This document shows, piece after piece, positions 7,935 through 17,040 of a DNA stretch of 64,000 nucleotides. The stretch comes from CAVPDA01 sp963702495 (GTDB taxonomy: Bacteria; Pseudomonadota; Gammaproteobacteria; Burkholderiales; Rhodocyclaceae). The notes under the pieces were generated by a model. That model worked only from the letters and a program-made list of their open reading frames with translations. It made no database searches and was not told the origin of the DNA. Within the stretch, counting starts at the first letter, position 1. Every line of letters begins with the position of its first letter. Both the position numbers and the translations under genes were made by a program. Location: the NCBI GenBank assembly GCA_963702495.1, contig CAVPDA010000019.1:1-64000 (forward strand), given 5' to 3'.

Positions 7935-9415
7935 GGATAGATACTATGTAGGGCCGTCGCAAGTTATCCCCCTTGAGTTAAAACGAGAGTTCGGCCCACT
8001 CGTTTGACGAAAGGAGTATCGAGATGAACCTTGCTGAAACAGCCCTACCAGGAAAGCATACCGAAGCAGCCGGGCAGTCGTACATGGCCTTCGAGTTGAG
8101 TGACAAGAAGTGGTTACTGGTTGTGAGCGACGGTGTGCGGGGACCGAGCCGCTTCACGGTGGACGCGGGCGATAAAGGGGCGGTGCTGGACGTCATCGTC
8201 AAGGCCAACGCGCGCTGCGCTCTGGTGGGCGACGTAGTGGTGCGCAGTTGCTACGAAGCGGGCCGCGACGGCTTCTGGCTGCACCGCTGGCTCATCGAGC
8301 AAGGCATCGACAACCTCGTGGTGGACTCGGCGCGCATCGAAGTCAATCGCCGGGCACGGCGGGCCAAGACCGATCGACTCGACGGTGGCAAGCTGCTGAC
8401 GATGCTGATGCGCTACCACGGGGGCGAGCGACGAGTCTGGTCGGTCGTGCGGGTGCCAACGCCGCAGGAAGAAGACGCGCGGCGTACGCATCGGGAGCTT
8501 GAGCAACTCAGACACGAGCGCACGGCGCATGGCGATCGGATTGGCGCGCTGTTGGTGTTGCACAATCTGCGAGTCAAGCACGTTGGCGGGCGTGACTGGG
8601 GCAAGTGGTGGGCGCACCACGGGCCGCAGTTGCCGGCGGCGTTGCGGGCGGGAATCGAACGCGAGATGGCGCGGCTGGTGTTGGTCAAGGCGCAGATCAA
8701 GACGCTCGAAGCGCAGCAAGGCGCCGCGGTTGCCGCCGGCCAGCAACCGCAGGTGGCGCAACTGTCGCGGGTGCGCGGCGTGGGGCTCGGCGGGGCGTGG
8801 ATATTGGTCCAGGAGCTGTTTGGCTGGCGCCGCTTTCACAATCGGCGGCAAGTGGCGGGATGCATCGGGCTCGCTCCTACGCCGTATAGCAGTGGCGACA
8901 GCCAGACCGAGCAAGGCATTGCCAAGGCCGGCAACAAGCGGGCGCGCCGGATCATGGTGGAGTTCGGGTGGAGTTGGCTGCGCTATCAACCGCAGAGCGA
9001 GTTGAGCCAGTGGTTCAACCAGCGCTTCGCTCACGGTGGCAAGCGGATGCGGCGCATCGGCATCGTGGCGCTGGCCAGGCGCCTGGCGATTGCGCTGTGA
9101 CGTTATTTGGAGCATGGGGTGATTCCGGCCGGGGCAACGCTCAAACCGATCGTCGGTTAGCGTCAAGCCAGTGACGCCGTGACGAATCCGAAAGCATAAC
9201 GATGAGGATTGAGCGATGGATGCACGGTGATGAGTGAAGGTCAGCGCGCCCGCGGATCTCCAGAGTTACTCAAGGTAACCGTCGTGATAGATGGGGCGCG
9301 TTGGTAATGGGGGTTGGCCCAGCGCTATGCGCGTATGTTGTATGTGGTGACTGGCCTCGAGCCGGCACGGATAGAAGGTTGACCGGGCTCTGCTGGCCCG
9401 GCATCTCAATACCTG
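7935..9415 (+). mobile_element. IS110-family element, left end defined, right end uncertain
   Basis: The left end is placed at GGATAGATACTATGTAGGG (7935) because the same sequence ends a second partial copy at 34579-34581. The right end lies somewhere in 9101-9415, before the next IS begins. The non-coding 3' side of up to about 300 bp is longer than the roughly 90-bp 5' side. IS110-type elements encode a targeting RNA in a non-coding end; I cannot delimit one here. Confidence 0.7.
8024..9100 (+). CDS. IS110-family transposase (DEDD recombinase)
   Basis: The ATG at 8024 follows GAAAGGAGTATCGAG. The 358-aa protein has the N-terminal RuvC-like DEDD domain (FELSDKKWLLVVSDG; CYEAGRDGFWLHRWL; RRARRAKTDRLDG) and the C-terminal transposase_20 domain with VRGVGLGGAWILVQEL and IAKAGNKRARRIMVE, holding the serine-type region. 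It looks intact. It catalyses recombination of the element, probably through a circular intermediate, with specificity expected to come from an element-encoded RNA. Confidence 0.9.
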   Translation: MNLAETALPGKHTEAAGQSYMAFELSDKKWLLVVSDGVRGPSRFTVDAGDKGAVLDVIVKANARCALVGDVVVRSCYEAGRDGFWLHRWLIEQGIDNLVVDSARIEVNRRARRAKTDRLDGGKLLTMLMRYHGGERRVWSVVRVPTPQEEDARRTHRELEQLRHERTAHGDRIGALLVLHNLRVKHVGGRDWGKWWAHHGPQLPAALRAGIEREMARLVLVKAQIKTLEAQQGAAVAAGQQPQVAQLSRVRGVGLGGAWILVQELFGWRRFHNRRQVAGCIGLAPTPYSSGDSQTEQGIAKAGNKRARRIMVEFGWSWLRYQPQSELSQWFNQRFAHGGKRMRRIGIVALARRLAIAL

Positions 9416-10599
9416 TGCTCCGCAAATATTCGATCAGGCCAATGCGGGCTCGAGCGGATATTCATGATGCAAGCCGCCCAGCACCGACCGGGCGCACACC
9501 ACGGCTCGTGCGCCCAGACGATGCCGGGATTTCTCATTGGCGTGCAGTACAGTTCCCGCAGGCGGATCGGGAACACCCGGACCCAACGCCATGTGCAGGC
9601 GCGCCACGTTGTAATGGGTCACCCATTCTTTGAGCATCGATCGCAAGTGCGGTTCGGATAACGGAATCAACCAATCCAAGCACTCGCGACGGATCGTTCC
9701 GATCACCCGTTCACAAATCGCGTTTGCCTTCGGGCTGTGCGGCGGTGACTTGAGTACGGTTAGACCGAGATGTTTGATCGATTCGTCCAGGCTTCCCGAG
9801 AAGATGCTGTCGCGATCATGAAGCAGATAGCGATGGGCCTGCTCGAAACCGAGCGCTTCTCGTAGTTGCTGGAGTGTCCAGGCTGCGGTCGGGTGGGCGG
9901 TGACGTTAAAATGCAGCAGCCGACGCGAGCCGTGGTGGTTCGCCACGAATACGTAGAGCAGCCGGAAGGTCGCGGTCACCGCGACGAAGAAGTCACAGGC
10001 GACAATCGCCTTGGCGTGGTTGCGGAGGAATGTGGCCCAACGTTGATCGCCGCGCGGCCGGCCCGGCGACCGTTTCGGCATGTACTTGCGCACGGTGCGC
10101 GGTGATACCCGAAGACCCAGCTTGAGAAGCAGCTCATTGGCAATGCGCTCTTCGCCCCAGAGCGGATTTTCCATTGCCATGCGCCGGATGAGTCGGCGTA
10201 GCTCCACAGGAATCGGCGGGCGCCCCGGTCTTGACTTGAATCCCCAGAACAGGCGCCAGCCGGCTCGGTGCCAGCGGATCATCGTTTCTGGGCGCACCAC
10301 GACCAGCGCATCGCGCCAATCAAACAACCGCGACATCAACGCGAGTGACAGCCGTGTCGCGGCATCGACACGTCTGGGCCTGCTGCCACGCTCCTTGAAC
10401 AGCGCAAGTTCGCGGCGGAGAAAAAGGTTCTCCGCTTCGATCGATCGCCGAGGTCTGACCGAAAGCGCAATCAGGCCGACAAAGTCAGCCAGCAATCGAA
10501 CGACGATTTGAAGGAAAGCGATCACGCTTGCGATCACGCACAACGGATCGAGGACGCGTCAAGCCTGCCAGGGAGTGCAGATCGGATATTTGCGGAGCA
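9416..10599 (-). mobile_element. rve-type insertion sequence, copy 1 (1,184 bp)
   Basis: Ends are defined by inverted repeats TGCTCCGCAAATATTCGATC (left) and its near-complement at the right (GATCGGATATTTGCGGAGCA). An identical-length copy occurs at 36151-37334, so the boundaries are well supported. No clear target duplication is visible. Confidence 0.85.
9434..10543 (-). CDS. integrase-core (rve) transposase, copy 1
   Basis: 369 aa. An N-terminal hydrophobic stretch and ENLFLRRELALFKER leucine-rich helix are followed by a helix-turn-helix region (RPGRPPIPVELRRLIRRM) and an rve DDE domain: VACDFFVAVT (Asp), LLHDRDSIFSGS (Asp), PKANAICERVIGTIRRECLD (Glu). The layout is IS481/IS3-like with a single uninterrupted frame. 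Highly similar to the copy at 36169-37278. Appears intact. Confidence 0.85.
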   Translation of the reverse strand: MCVIASVIAFLQIVVRLLADFVGLIALSVRPRRSIEAENLFLRRELALFKERGSRPRRVDAATRLSLALMSRLFDWRDALVVVRPETMIRWHRAGWRLFWGFKSRPGRPPIPVELRRLIRRMAMENPLWGEERIANELLLKLGLRVSPRTVRKYMPKRSPGRPRGDQRWATFLRNHAKAIVACDFFVAVTATFRLLYVFVANHHGSRRLLHFNVTAHPTAAWTLQQLREALGFEQAHRYLLHDRDSIFSGSLDESIKHLGLTVLKSPPHSPKANAICERVIGTIRRECLDWLIPLSEPHLRSMLKEWVTHYNVARLHMALGPGVPDPPAGTVLHANEKSRHRLGARAVVCARSVLGGLHHEYPLEPALA

Positions 10600-10630
10600 C
10601 AGGAGTGTGGATCGGTTGGCGGTGCAGGCT

Positions 10631-11872
10631 TCACGCAGCCCGCGCCCGAAGCTCGGAAACGTAGAAGAACCGCGGATCGTCGATTGCGGGGCTTTGATTC
10701 AGGTTGTCGGCGAAATCTCCATACCAGCTATCGACGATGGCCGCGTGTTCTTCGTTGCCGAAAGCGGACCACGGCTGCCGCGCCCGGATCTTGTTCATGA
10801 CGGCCTCGGTCAGTTTGTAATTCGTGTTGGTGATCACTTTGCAGGCGACCTCCGGCAAGAAATCCGTGTGGTGAATTTGCCAGGCATGCACGAGTTCGTG
10901 GATGAACACCTGCCCGGCATGGGGGTAGTTGCCGCGCTGGAACCGTTGCTCATCGAGCCCGAGCGTACTGTCGTAATTGCGCCCCATCCCCAGCAAAATC
11001 GGCCCGCCGACGGTGGGGATGCAGAACTCCCGGGCAACCCCGTTTTCGTTGGGGGCGTGACTCAGGTCCGTCAGAATGATCTTGGCGATCGGTAGCGATT
11101 GGCCGAACACCGATTCGGCCAGGCTGATCTCTGCGGCATTGAGCGCGCGATGGCTGACGTTGGAGACGGCTGCCGTGACGCCACCGGCGATCACCGCGGG
11201 CACAATCGCGCCGGGGCCAAACACCAGCAGCACCCCTCCCATCATGGTGACACCGGCCAGTGCGTTCGGATCGCTCAGTATCTCGCCGGTGCCTTGTGTG
11301 GCGTTGGCAAGCAGGACAATGAACGCGCCTATCGGCCCCGCTGCGTGGGCCGCCACGAACATTTCCGCAGCGGTCGTAACGACGTCAACCGCGGCACCGA
11401 AGACTCCGGCCAGTTCCTTTGCGAACGCGACATCCAGCGTCGTTCCCGATCGGATGGCCCACCAATAGCGCCGTACGTCTTCGTTGATGCCGCTTTGATC
11501 CCAACGACGCTCGCGATCGCCGGGGGTGTCCGAACCGAAGACGCGCCCCACTGTTTCTACAGCAATCACCACTCCGGATGCCGATCGGACGAATGCGCGC
11601 CACTTGTATAACAAGGAGAGGCCGCCCGTTGCGCGCATGTGGCCAGTGAACGAATAGCTCCCGTCGCTGCGGATCACCAGCTCGAACGAGCCATGTATCG
11701 CGTCGCCGTCCACGTGCTGGGCGAACCGTTGTTCCTCGGGTTGATCCAGATGGCGGACCAGTTGCGTGAGTGAAAGGGGTTCGGGCCAGCCAAGTGCGGC
11801 ACCGAGCTCCGGCCCAATGAGCGATATCCGTGGGAACCACGAGCGTGCAACGGCTTCTCCGAGGCTCTTCAT
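10631..11872 (-). CDS. HExxH metalloprotease-like protein with central membrane segments
   Basis: 413 aa. The N-terminal ~120 residues look like a beta-rich module (GSFELVIRSDGSYSFTGHMR). The middle holds two or three hydrophobic helices (PIGAFIVLLA, MMGGVLLVFGPGAIVPAVI). The C-terminal third has QVFIHELVHAWQIHH, a zinc-binding HExxH motif, and ends in a short tail. A cell-wall or membrane-acting peptidase, possibly a secreted toxin or pore-forming effector, is plausible. It is the last gene of a minus-strand cassette after fibre-like and lectin-like genes (17-bp gap to the former). I do not recognise a named family. The ATG at 11872 has only a weak site. Confidence 0.6.
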   Translation of the reverse strand: MKSLGEAVARSWFPRISLIGPELGAALGWPEPLSLTQLVRHLDQPEEQRFAQHVDGDAIHGSFELVIRSDGSYSFTGHMRATGGLSLLYKWRAFVRSASGVVIAVETVGRVFGSDTPGDRERRWDQSGINEDVRRYWWAIRSGTTLDVAFAKELAGVFGAAVDVVTTAAEMFVAAHAAGPIGAFIVLLANATQGTGEILSDPNALAGVTMMGGVLLVFGPGAIVPAVIAGGVTAAVSNVSHRALNAAEISLAESVFGQSLPIAKIILTDLSHAPNENGVAREFCIPTVGGPILLGMGRNYDSTLGLDEQRFQRGNYPHAGQVFIHELVHAWQIHHTDFLPEVACKVITNTNYKLTEAVMNKIRARQPWSAFGNEEHAAIVDSWYGDFADNLNQSPAIDDPRFFYVSELRARAA

Positions 11873-11889
11873 GGGAAATCTCCCTGAGC

Positions 11890-12684
11890 TCAGCGGTGGG
11901 TGACGAATACGGGTATCAGCGCGAGTCCCTCGCTACACGGAGCCAACGCCTTGCCGATTACCGTGCCGGCGGGAATCACCGGGCCGGCCGCTCTCATCGC
12001 GTGGCCCGGCGTTGACGAGGTGGTGAGTAGGTCACCCGTCTGTATCGCCCCATGGGTCGCATCGACTTTGCAGAACACCTTGCCGATCAAAGCGACCGGC
12101 GCCCTCCCCAAGCGCTGCTGGCGATCCAGAATCAGCGCCGGCTTGTAGGCACCGGCACCCGAGACGATACCCGCCGCCCGATGGTCATAGGGCACACTGC
12201 ACGGAACGAGTTCCCCGGCTTCGCCGAATATCACCACCGATCCGGGTTCGACGCTTTGATCGACTGCGATGTCGAATTCCTCTGCACAGTCCGCGTTCAA
12301 CATGCGGATGTCTCCGGATACTTCGACATCGCCTTCGAAACGCCCGGCGAGTGCGGCGCCTCTGGCGATAATGCCGATGCCATCCGGTTTGTCGCTCGTT
12401 CCGGCAATGCCGTAACCGCCGCCGGAGTTATTGCCCCAAACCCCGCTGTCGGTCCTGCTACTGGACTCTCCTTGAACACCATTGCCGCGTCCATAGCCGT
12501 AAACGCCAGCCTTGATTGGCAATTGGCGATCAATGTTCCCATCGATATCGACCTGACCCGGCACCCGGCTACCAAAGAAGCCGGTGACTCCCGCCACTTC
12601 TTGCTCGTTGGAGTCTCCAGCAATTGGCGAGCCTAGGTTCAGGCTGGTCCCACTGTTGGTCAGATTGATCTCGCGATTAGGCAT
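11890..12684 (-). CDS. phage-fibre-like protein with glycine-rich repeats
   Basis: ATG at 12684, with a GAGGA site upstream. 264 aa. Residues ~55-115 are low-complexity GVYGYGRGNGVQGESS-type repeats, followed by a beta-helix-like strand (GRFEGDVEVSGDIRM) and a C-terminal domain with GDLLTTSSTPGHAM and an ALIPVFVTHR end. This plan occurs in tail-fibre and adhesin-like surface proteins. No signal peptide is visible, so it could be carried by a phage-tail-like device or be released by other means. It lies between the lectin-like gene and the HExxH gene in the same orientation. Confidence 0.6.
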   Translation of the reverse strand: MPNREINLTNSGTSLNLGSPIAGDSNEQEVAGVTGFFGSRVPGQVDIDGNIDRQLPIKAGVYGYGRGNGVQGESSSRTDSGVWGNNSGGGYGIAGTSDKPDGIGIIARGAALAGRFEGDVEVSGDIRMLNADCAEEFDIAVDQSVEPGSVVIFGEAGELVPCSVPYDHRAAGIVSGAGAYKPALILDRQQRLGRAPVALIGKVFCKVDATHGAIQTGDLLTTSSTPGHAMRAAGPVIPAGTVIGKALAPCSEGLALIPVFVTHR

Positions 12685-12782
12685 GATTGTGTCCTCGATT
12701 TGAAAGGCGCGCATATGTTGCAGAATCTCGCTTCGCAGTCGCGGTCTGGCCCGTTACGAGCGGCAGTGCGGCGAGGCCTGGC

Positions 12783-13142
12783 CTAGGCAGCTCGTTCGCC
12801 GATCACCAGATAACTGCACACGACGGCTACATCGCTCGCAACGCCGGTTTCCGTATTGGCCGCCGAAATGGCGATCAGGTCCGCGCCGTTTTCCCCGCCG
12901 CCTGGCACATACTCGATGGACCAAGGCGTAAACGTCGTGCCGGAACTGGCAATGGCGGTGGGCGGGTAGAAGGGGTTGTCGGTTTCCGCCGAATAGATGC
13001 TGACGGTAATGTCGGGGCGAGATGAGAACGTCGGAACGGTGGCCCAGAGAAGGCGAGTGTGGTCGCCACCTTCGCCGACTTCCATGAGCTCAGAGCCGCT
13101 AACGAACTGCGTGTTGTTGATGGTTAGTATCCGTTGAGTCAT
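12783..13142 (-). CDS. small beta-rich protein, possibly H-type-lectin-like
   Basis: 119 aa, ATG at 13142 after CGAGGAACGC. The sequence is almost all predicted beta-strand (RPDITVSIYSAETDN, DLIAISAANTETG, VAVVCSYLVIGERAA), the profile seen in compact lectin-like domains attached to phage and bacteriocin fibres. Sugar-binding residues cannot be assigned. First gene of the three-gene minus-strand cassette; the next gene starts about 100 bp downstream. Confidence 0.5.
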   Translation of the reverse strand: MTQRILTINNTQFVSGSELMEVGEGGDHTRLLWATVPTFSSRPDITVSIYSAETDNPFYPPTAIASSGTTFTPWSIEYVPGGGENGADLIAISAANTETGVASDVAVVCSYLVIGERAA

Positions 13143-13276
13143 GCGTTCCTCGATTCACTCAAGTCGGAATCCGCCGCGTTCGTGCGAACTCGTAAGCCAG
13201 GTCGTCGGCCCATGTCGTGGCCACGAAACGCCAGGATGCTCGTGCTTCGGCTTCTGGCACGCTGGACCTCCATGAT

Positions 13277-13540
13277 ATGCGGTGCATAATCCTGATGTCT
13301 TCACCCGATCGGGTGATTCAGGTGTCTTTCGGTCGCCAAGGTCTCTGTGTCGCCGAATTCGACCGTACCGGCGAGGCCGTCCCGCAAGCGAACCGCGTCC
13401 TGGTGGGCTACGCGACGAGGCAAGCGACGCTGGAAGCGAGCGAAATGGCAAGTCGGACGGCGATCCGTGCGTTGGGGCGAGGGCATGCCTCCCAAGTCAC
13501 GGTAGGAGGCGAGCATGGCGATCAGAAGAGGGCGGAGTAA
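13277..13540 (+). CDS. possible small ORF coupled to luxR-type gene
   Basis: An 87-residue frame starting at ATG 13277 (MRCIILMSSPDRVIQVSFG) ends at 13540, overlapping the start of the regulator gene at 13515. The middle (ANRVLVGYATRQATLEASEM) is protein-like, but the ribosome site is weak. It may be a coupled leader gene or chance. Confidence 0.3.
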   Translation: MRCIILMSSPDRVIQVSFGRQGLCVAEFDRTGEAVPQANRVLVGYATRQATLEASEMASRTAIRALGRGHASQVTVGGEHGDQKRAE

Positions 13541-14654
13541 TGCAACGTCTGGTTCGGTCCATCTACTGTATCGAGCACTTGAAGAGCCTGGGTGTTGGGA
13601 CGGCGCGCTTACTGCGCTGGCGGACGAGTTACAGGCCGATCACGTCATCCTCGATCTACGAACCGATTTCTGCGGACGTCCCGACGAAGTCCTGGCGGCG
13701 CGAGTCGCGCCGCTTCATGTCGAGCGCTTTGCCGTGCATGCAGAATATGCCGCCCTGCGTAGGTTGCTGCCACGGTCGGCGGCGGGCTTTGTGCTACCGG
13801 GCGAGTCGGTCGTCGATCGAACGCTTCAGTCGCGAAGCGAATTCTATGCCGACGTAATCCGGCCAATGGGTGGTTACCACTCGCTGTTCGCCATGACGCC
13901 GGGCGGTCCTGCCGCACAGCCTGCGTTGTTCGCGGCTTGTCGTTCGGCGCGCCGGCGCGTGTTCGAGACACAGCAGCTTCGCCATGTCGAGGCAGTATTG
14001 CCTCACCTGGAGACGGCGCTTCGGCTGCGGCGGCGATTGTCCTCGCAAGGCGCCGAAACGTGGTGGCGTGAGCGCGTGCTTTCGCTGTTGCCGATCGGCG
14101 TGATCCTGCTAGATGGCCGGGCACGCCCCTGCTATGCCAATCCGGCAGCCGAAGCCATCGTCAGAGCAACGCCAGCCATGTCGCTGTCGTCGCCCGCAGG
14201 GCTGTCGGTGACCATGGCGAAGGCCAACGGCCAGCTACGTCGGGCGATCCAGGCGGCGCTGAAGCCGACCGAGTTCCGACCGGAGCCGCCGATTCGGCTG
14301 CCGGGTGCCAACAGCCGGACCGACATTTGGTTACGGGTGGTGCCGCTGGTTCCATACGGTTCGGTGTCCGAGAACTGGAGCGCGGCACGGGTGGCTGTCT
14401 TCTGCGACGGGCCCGATTCGCGTCCTCTGGACGAGCAGGAGCTTGCCGTGGCTTTTAGCTTCACATCTCGTGAGACCGCATTGGCCCAGGCTTTGCTGGC
14501 GGGTCAGGACCTTCCGGCGGCGGCTCGTGCCCTGGGGGTCGGTCTCGAGGCTGCGCGTTCCCGTCTCAAGAGCATGTTCCTCAAGACCGAGACGAATCGA
14601 CAGGCCGAACTAACCTACCTATTGGCAACGATGCAGCGTTGGTCGTCGCGCTAG
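13515..14654 (+). CDS. LuxR-type transcriptional regulator, 379 aa
   Basis: The ATG at 13515 follows GGTAGGAGGCGAGC. The N-terminal ~170 residues are a sensing region without a phosphorylation site; residues ~200-300 look PAS-like (LPIGVILLDGRARPCYANPA). The last ~65 residues form a LuxR helix-turn-helix (FTSRETALAQALLAGQDLPA, then GLEAARSRLKSMFLKT). The expected role is DNA-binding control by a small ligand or redox cue. It diverges from the lectin/fibre/protease cassette across a ~370-bp gap, so it may control that cassette. Confidence 0.75.
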   Translation: MAIRRGRSNATSGSVHLLYRALEEPGCWDGALTALADELQADHVILDLRTDFCGRPDEVLAARVAPLHVERFAVHAEYAALRRLLPRSAAGFVLPGESVVDRTLQSRSEFYADVIRPMGGYHSLFAMTPGGPAAQPALFAACRSARRRVFETQQLRHVEAVLPHLETALRLRRRLSSQGAETWWRERVLSLLPIGVILLDGRARPCYANPAAEAIVRATPAMSLSSPAGLSVTMAKANGQLRRAIQAALKPTEFRPEPPIRLPGANSRTDIWLRVVPLVPYGSVSENWSAARVAVFCDGPDSRPLDEQELAVAFSFTSRETALAQALLAGQDLPAAARALGVGLEAARSRLKSMFLKTETNRQAELTYLLATMQRWSSR

Positions 14655-14800
14655 CCTGCTCACGGCGACGCACCGACCGCCAAGCTCCTACGATCAGGAG
14701 TCCATCGAATTCGGTCGGGTCCCACCGTGCTTGCTCGGAATGGAAATGCAGCGCGCGCGGCATGAAACAAAGGCCACGGGATGGCGTTCTCAGCGCAGGC

Positions 14801-14912
14801 CGCCCTGCCCCGCCGGCAGCGGCGCACCCTATGTCCCCCCACGCGCTGGCCCATCTTTGCCTGTTATCGCGCATCGTCACGGTCCCGCGCCTGCCGCTCG
14901 CGCCCACTCCAA
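14801..14912. repeat. 112-bp repeat, copy 2
   Basis: Partner of 6333-6444. Here it covers the 3' end of the minus-strand small ORF ending at 14864 and the sequence after its stop, so this copy keeps the gene that copy 1 has lost. Confidence 0.7.
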
Positions 14913-15136
14913 AACGCCTGCATCGCCCAGGGCTTCGCTATGCGCGCCGGCAATGGAAGGGCTTTCGCGGAGAGTACGTCCGACTCGAACGTCGTTACGT
15001 AGCCGCCCTCGCCTGCCTCGCGTGCCGGTTCGACGTACCCGTTCGACCCTTGAACGCCAAAGAGAAAGTGACTGCCTGCTCGTTTGGCTTCGCCGCCGCC
15101 GTTCTCTGGCGCATGGCGTGGGAGGGGGTCGTTCAT
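14864..15136 (-). CDS. hypothetical protein, 90 aa
   Basis: ATG at 15136 with GAGG upstream gives MNDPLPRHAPENGGGEAKRA, ending QAFWSGRERQARDRDDAR. Its 3' end lies in a 112-bp block duplicated at 6333-6444. It is polar and has no recognised domain. A longer start at 15298 is possible. It is probably a gene of a decayed plasmid-like segment. Confidence 0.4.
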   Translation of the reverse strand: MNDPLPRHAPENGGGEAKRAGSHFLFGVQGSNGYVEPAREAGEGGYVTTFESDVLSAKALPLPARIAKPWAMQAFWSGRERQARDRDDAR

Positions 15137-15966
15137 GTTCACTACCTCGACCAACATCATCATCCAGCGTTCGGCATCGGCGTCTGGTTGGCCCTTCGGC
15201 CCGCAATAGCTACACATCCAACGGATCGCAAGAACCTCATGAAGGATTTTGACGCGGTATTGGAGCGCACCTTGGCAACAGCGATCGCCGTCACGCAATT
15301 CATGCGCGTACGCGGCACATATCTATTCGAAGGGCGCCTGGTCGCGCCGCTAATCTGTGACTTCGCTCGGAGTCTCACTTTCGCAAATTGATGGCACGCA
15401 ACCTATTGTTTTATTGAGCATCCACCTGCCCGGGGAGTCTCAACTACTTACACAACTTGCGGGATTCACAGTTTTACTTACACAAGTGTCTCAGATTTAG
15501 TTTGTTTGACGGGGCCCGTTCGGCCGTTTGCGATGATCTGACAGCGGTCACCCATTAGCCGGCCGGTGTCAAGGACAATATCAAACCGTCGCATACTGAT
15601 TGCGTCTATACGGTACGACAACGCATGCCACCTTCATTCCTGCAGACTCCAACCGCACCCGTTTTCTCGCTCTGCCGGCTGCGAACCGAATCGCGCCAGT
15701 CACCCATCAGGATCAAGCGTGTCGCGATGCGCTGCGAGCGCCCTGGCGGCTTGTGCCGCCCCAGAGAAACGTTGGTGCCAAGCCGTGTCCAAGGGGTTGC
15801 TTACAGTTGCATGGCTGTCGCGATGGCGACGCCAGTCCGCTACTGGCTCACAGCTTGGGCGATTCAGTAATCTGCATTCCATTAGGTGGCGCAAAGACGG
15901 CGTCCAATCAGTCGCTTGGGTTGTGCACCAGACCGCTATCCTGGCTCGCCGTCCTTGGCCAAACCG
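15137..15966. other. intergenic region, no supported gene
   Basis: About 830 bp. Frames here lack starts and domain signals. An AT-richer patch at 15400-15500 with a repeated CTTACACAA motif may be an old insertion-sequence end. I see no RNA gene. Confidence 0.35.
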
Positions 15967-16980
15967 TTACGCGAAACATCGGCTCACGTCGAAAGGCTTC
16001 TGCTCGCGCAGCATGTGGTAGCAGGCGCGCGCCAGTTTGTGCGCCAGCGCCTTGGTCGCCACAATGGTGTTCGTCTTGCGCTTCTTGCGCTCGTAGAATC
16101 GCTTTGCTTGCGGGCAGCAGCGAAGGGCGAAGTTGGCCGCCTCCACGAAGGCCCAGGCGAGATACTTGTTGCCGTTCTTGGCATTGCCTTCACCCTTCTT
16201 CTTGCCGTTGCTCTCGCGCCGGCTGTCCACGCAGCGACAGTAGGAGCTGAAGTTGCCCACCTGGGCAAAGCGTGCGACGGTGCCCGTTTCGAGCATGATC
16301 GTCGTTGCGAGCACCTCGCCGATGCCCGGCGTCGTCTTCAGCAACCTGTACTCCGAGCGCAAGCTCACACGCTCCTTGAGCCGCTGCTCCAGCACCTCGA
16401 TGCGCTGCTGCAGCACTTGGCTGACCGCGCGGTTCGATTCCAGGGCCAGCGTCACATCGGGTACAAAGCCCAGCGCCTCGACCTGTTCCGCCGTCAGACG
16501 CTTGACCGCCTCGCCGCTCAGCCGAGCGCCGGTCTGGCGCGCCAGCGTGTTCTCGATCGACAGAATCTGGGCGGTGCGGTAGCGCACCAGTTGCAGGCGC
16601 TTGCGCGCCAGGTCGCGTGCCCCGCGCTGCTCGCGCGGGTAGATGTAGCCCTCGGGTAACAAGCCCAGGCGCAGCAACTGCGCCAGATAGGCGGCATCGG
16701 CGAAGTCCCCGCTGTACTTCAGCCCCTCGTACTTCTTGATCGCCGTCGTGTTCGCCAAATGCACCCGATACCCTGCGTCCATGAGGCCATCGACCAGCCA
16801 GTACCAATTATAGGTCGATTCGATAACCACGCCGACCAGCTCTTCACGGTAGGGCTCCAACGCCCCCGCTATTTGCCGCAGATCGTTGGGCAAGCGCTTG
16901 TGGAACACGATCCGATCTTCCTCGTCACTGACGATCACGACGCTATTGTTCGAATGCAGGTCTATGCCGCAATATTTCAT
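15967..16980 (-). CDS. IS110-family transposase, second type
   Basis: The ATG at 16980 follows GAAGGAGGCCGAG, so I prefer it to the upstream one. About 337 aa: N-terminal DEDD domain (YCGIDLHSNNSVVIVSDEED, VVIESTYNWYWLVDGLMDAG) and C-terminal domain (TTPGIGEVLATTIMLETG, SNGKKKGEGNAKNGNKYLAW). It differs clearly from the transposase at 8024, so two IS110 lineages are present. Appears complete. Element ends were not determined. Confidence 0.9.
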   Translation of the reverse strand: MKYCGIDLHSNNSVVIVSDEEDRIVFHKRLPNDLRQIAGALEPYREELVGVVIESTYNWYWLVDGLMDAGYRVHLANTTAIKKYEGLKYSGDFADAAYLAQLLRLGLLPEGYIYPREQRGARDLARKRLQLVRYRTAQILSIENTLARQTGARLSGEAVKRLTAEQVEALGFVPDVTLALESNRAVSQVLQQRIEVLEQRLKERVSLRSEYRLLKTTPGIGEVLATTIMLETGTVARFAQVGNFSSYCRCVDSRRESNGKKKGEGNAKNGNKYLAWAFVEAANFALRCCPQAKRFYERKKRKTNTIVATKALAHKLARACYHMLREQKPFDVSRCFA

Positions 16981-17040
16981 CTCGGCCTCCTTCGGGTCAA
17001 AGTACATCTCGCACCTTGACTTTAACCCCGCTGCTTTACC

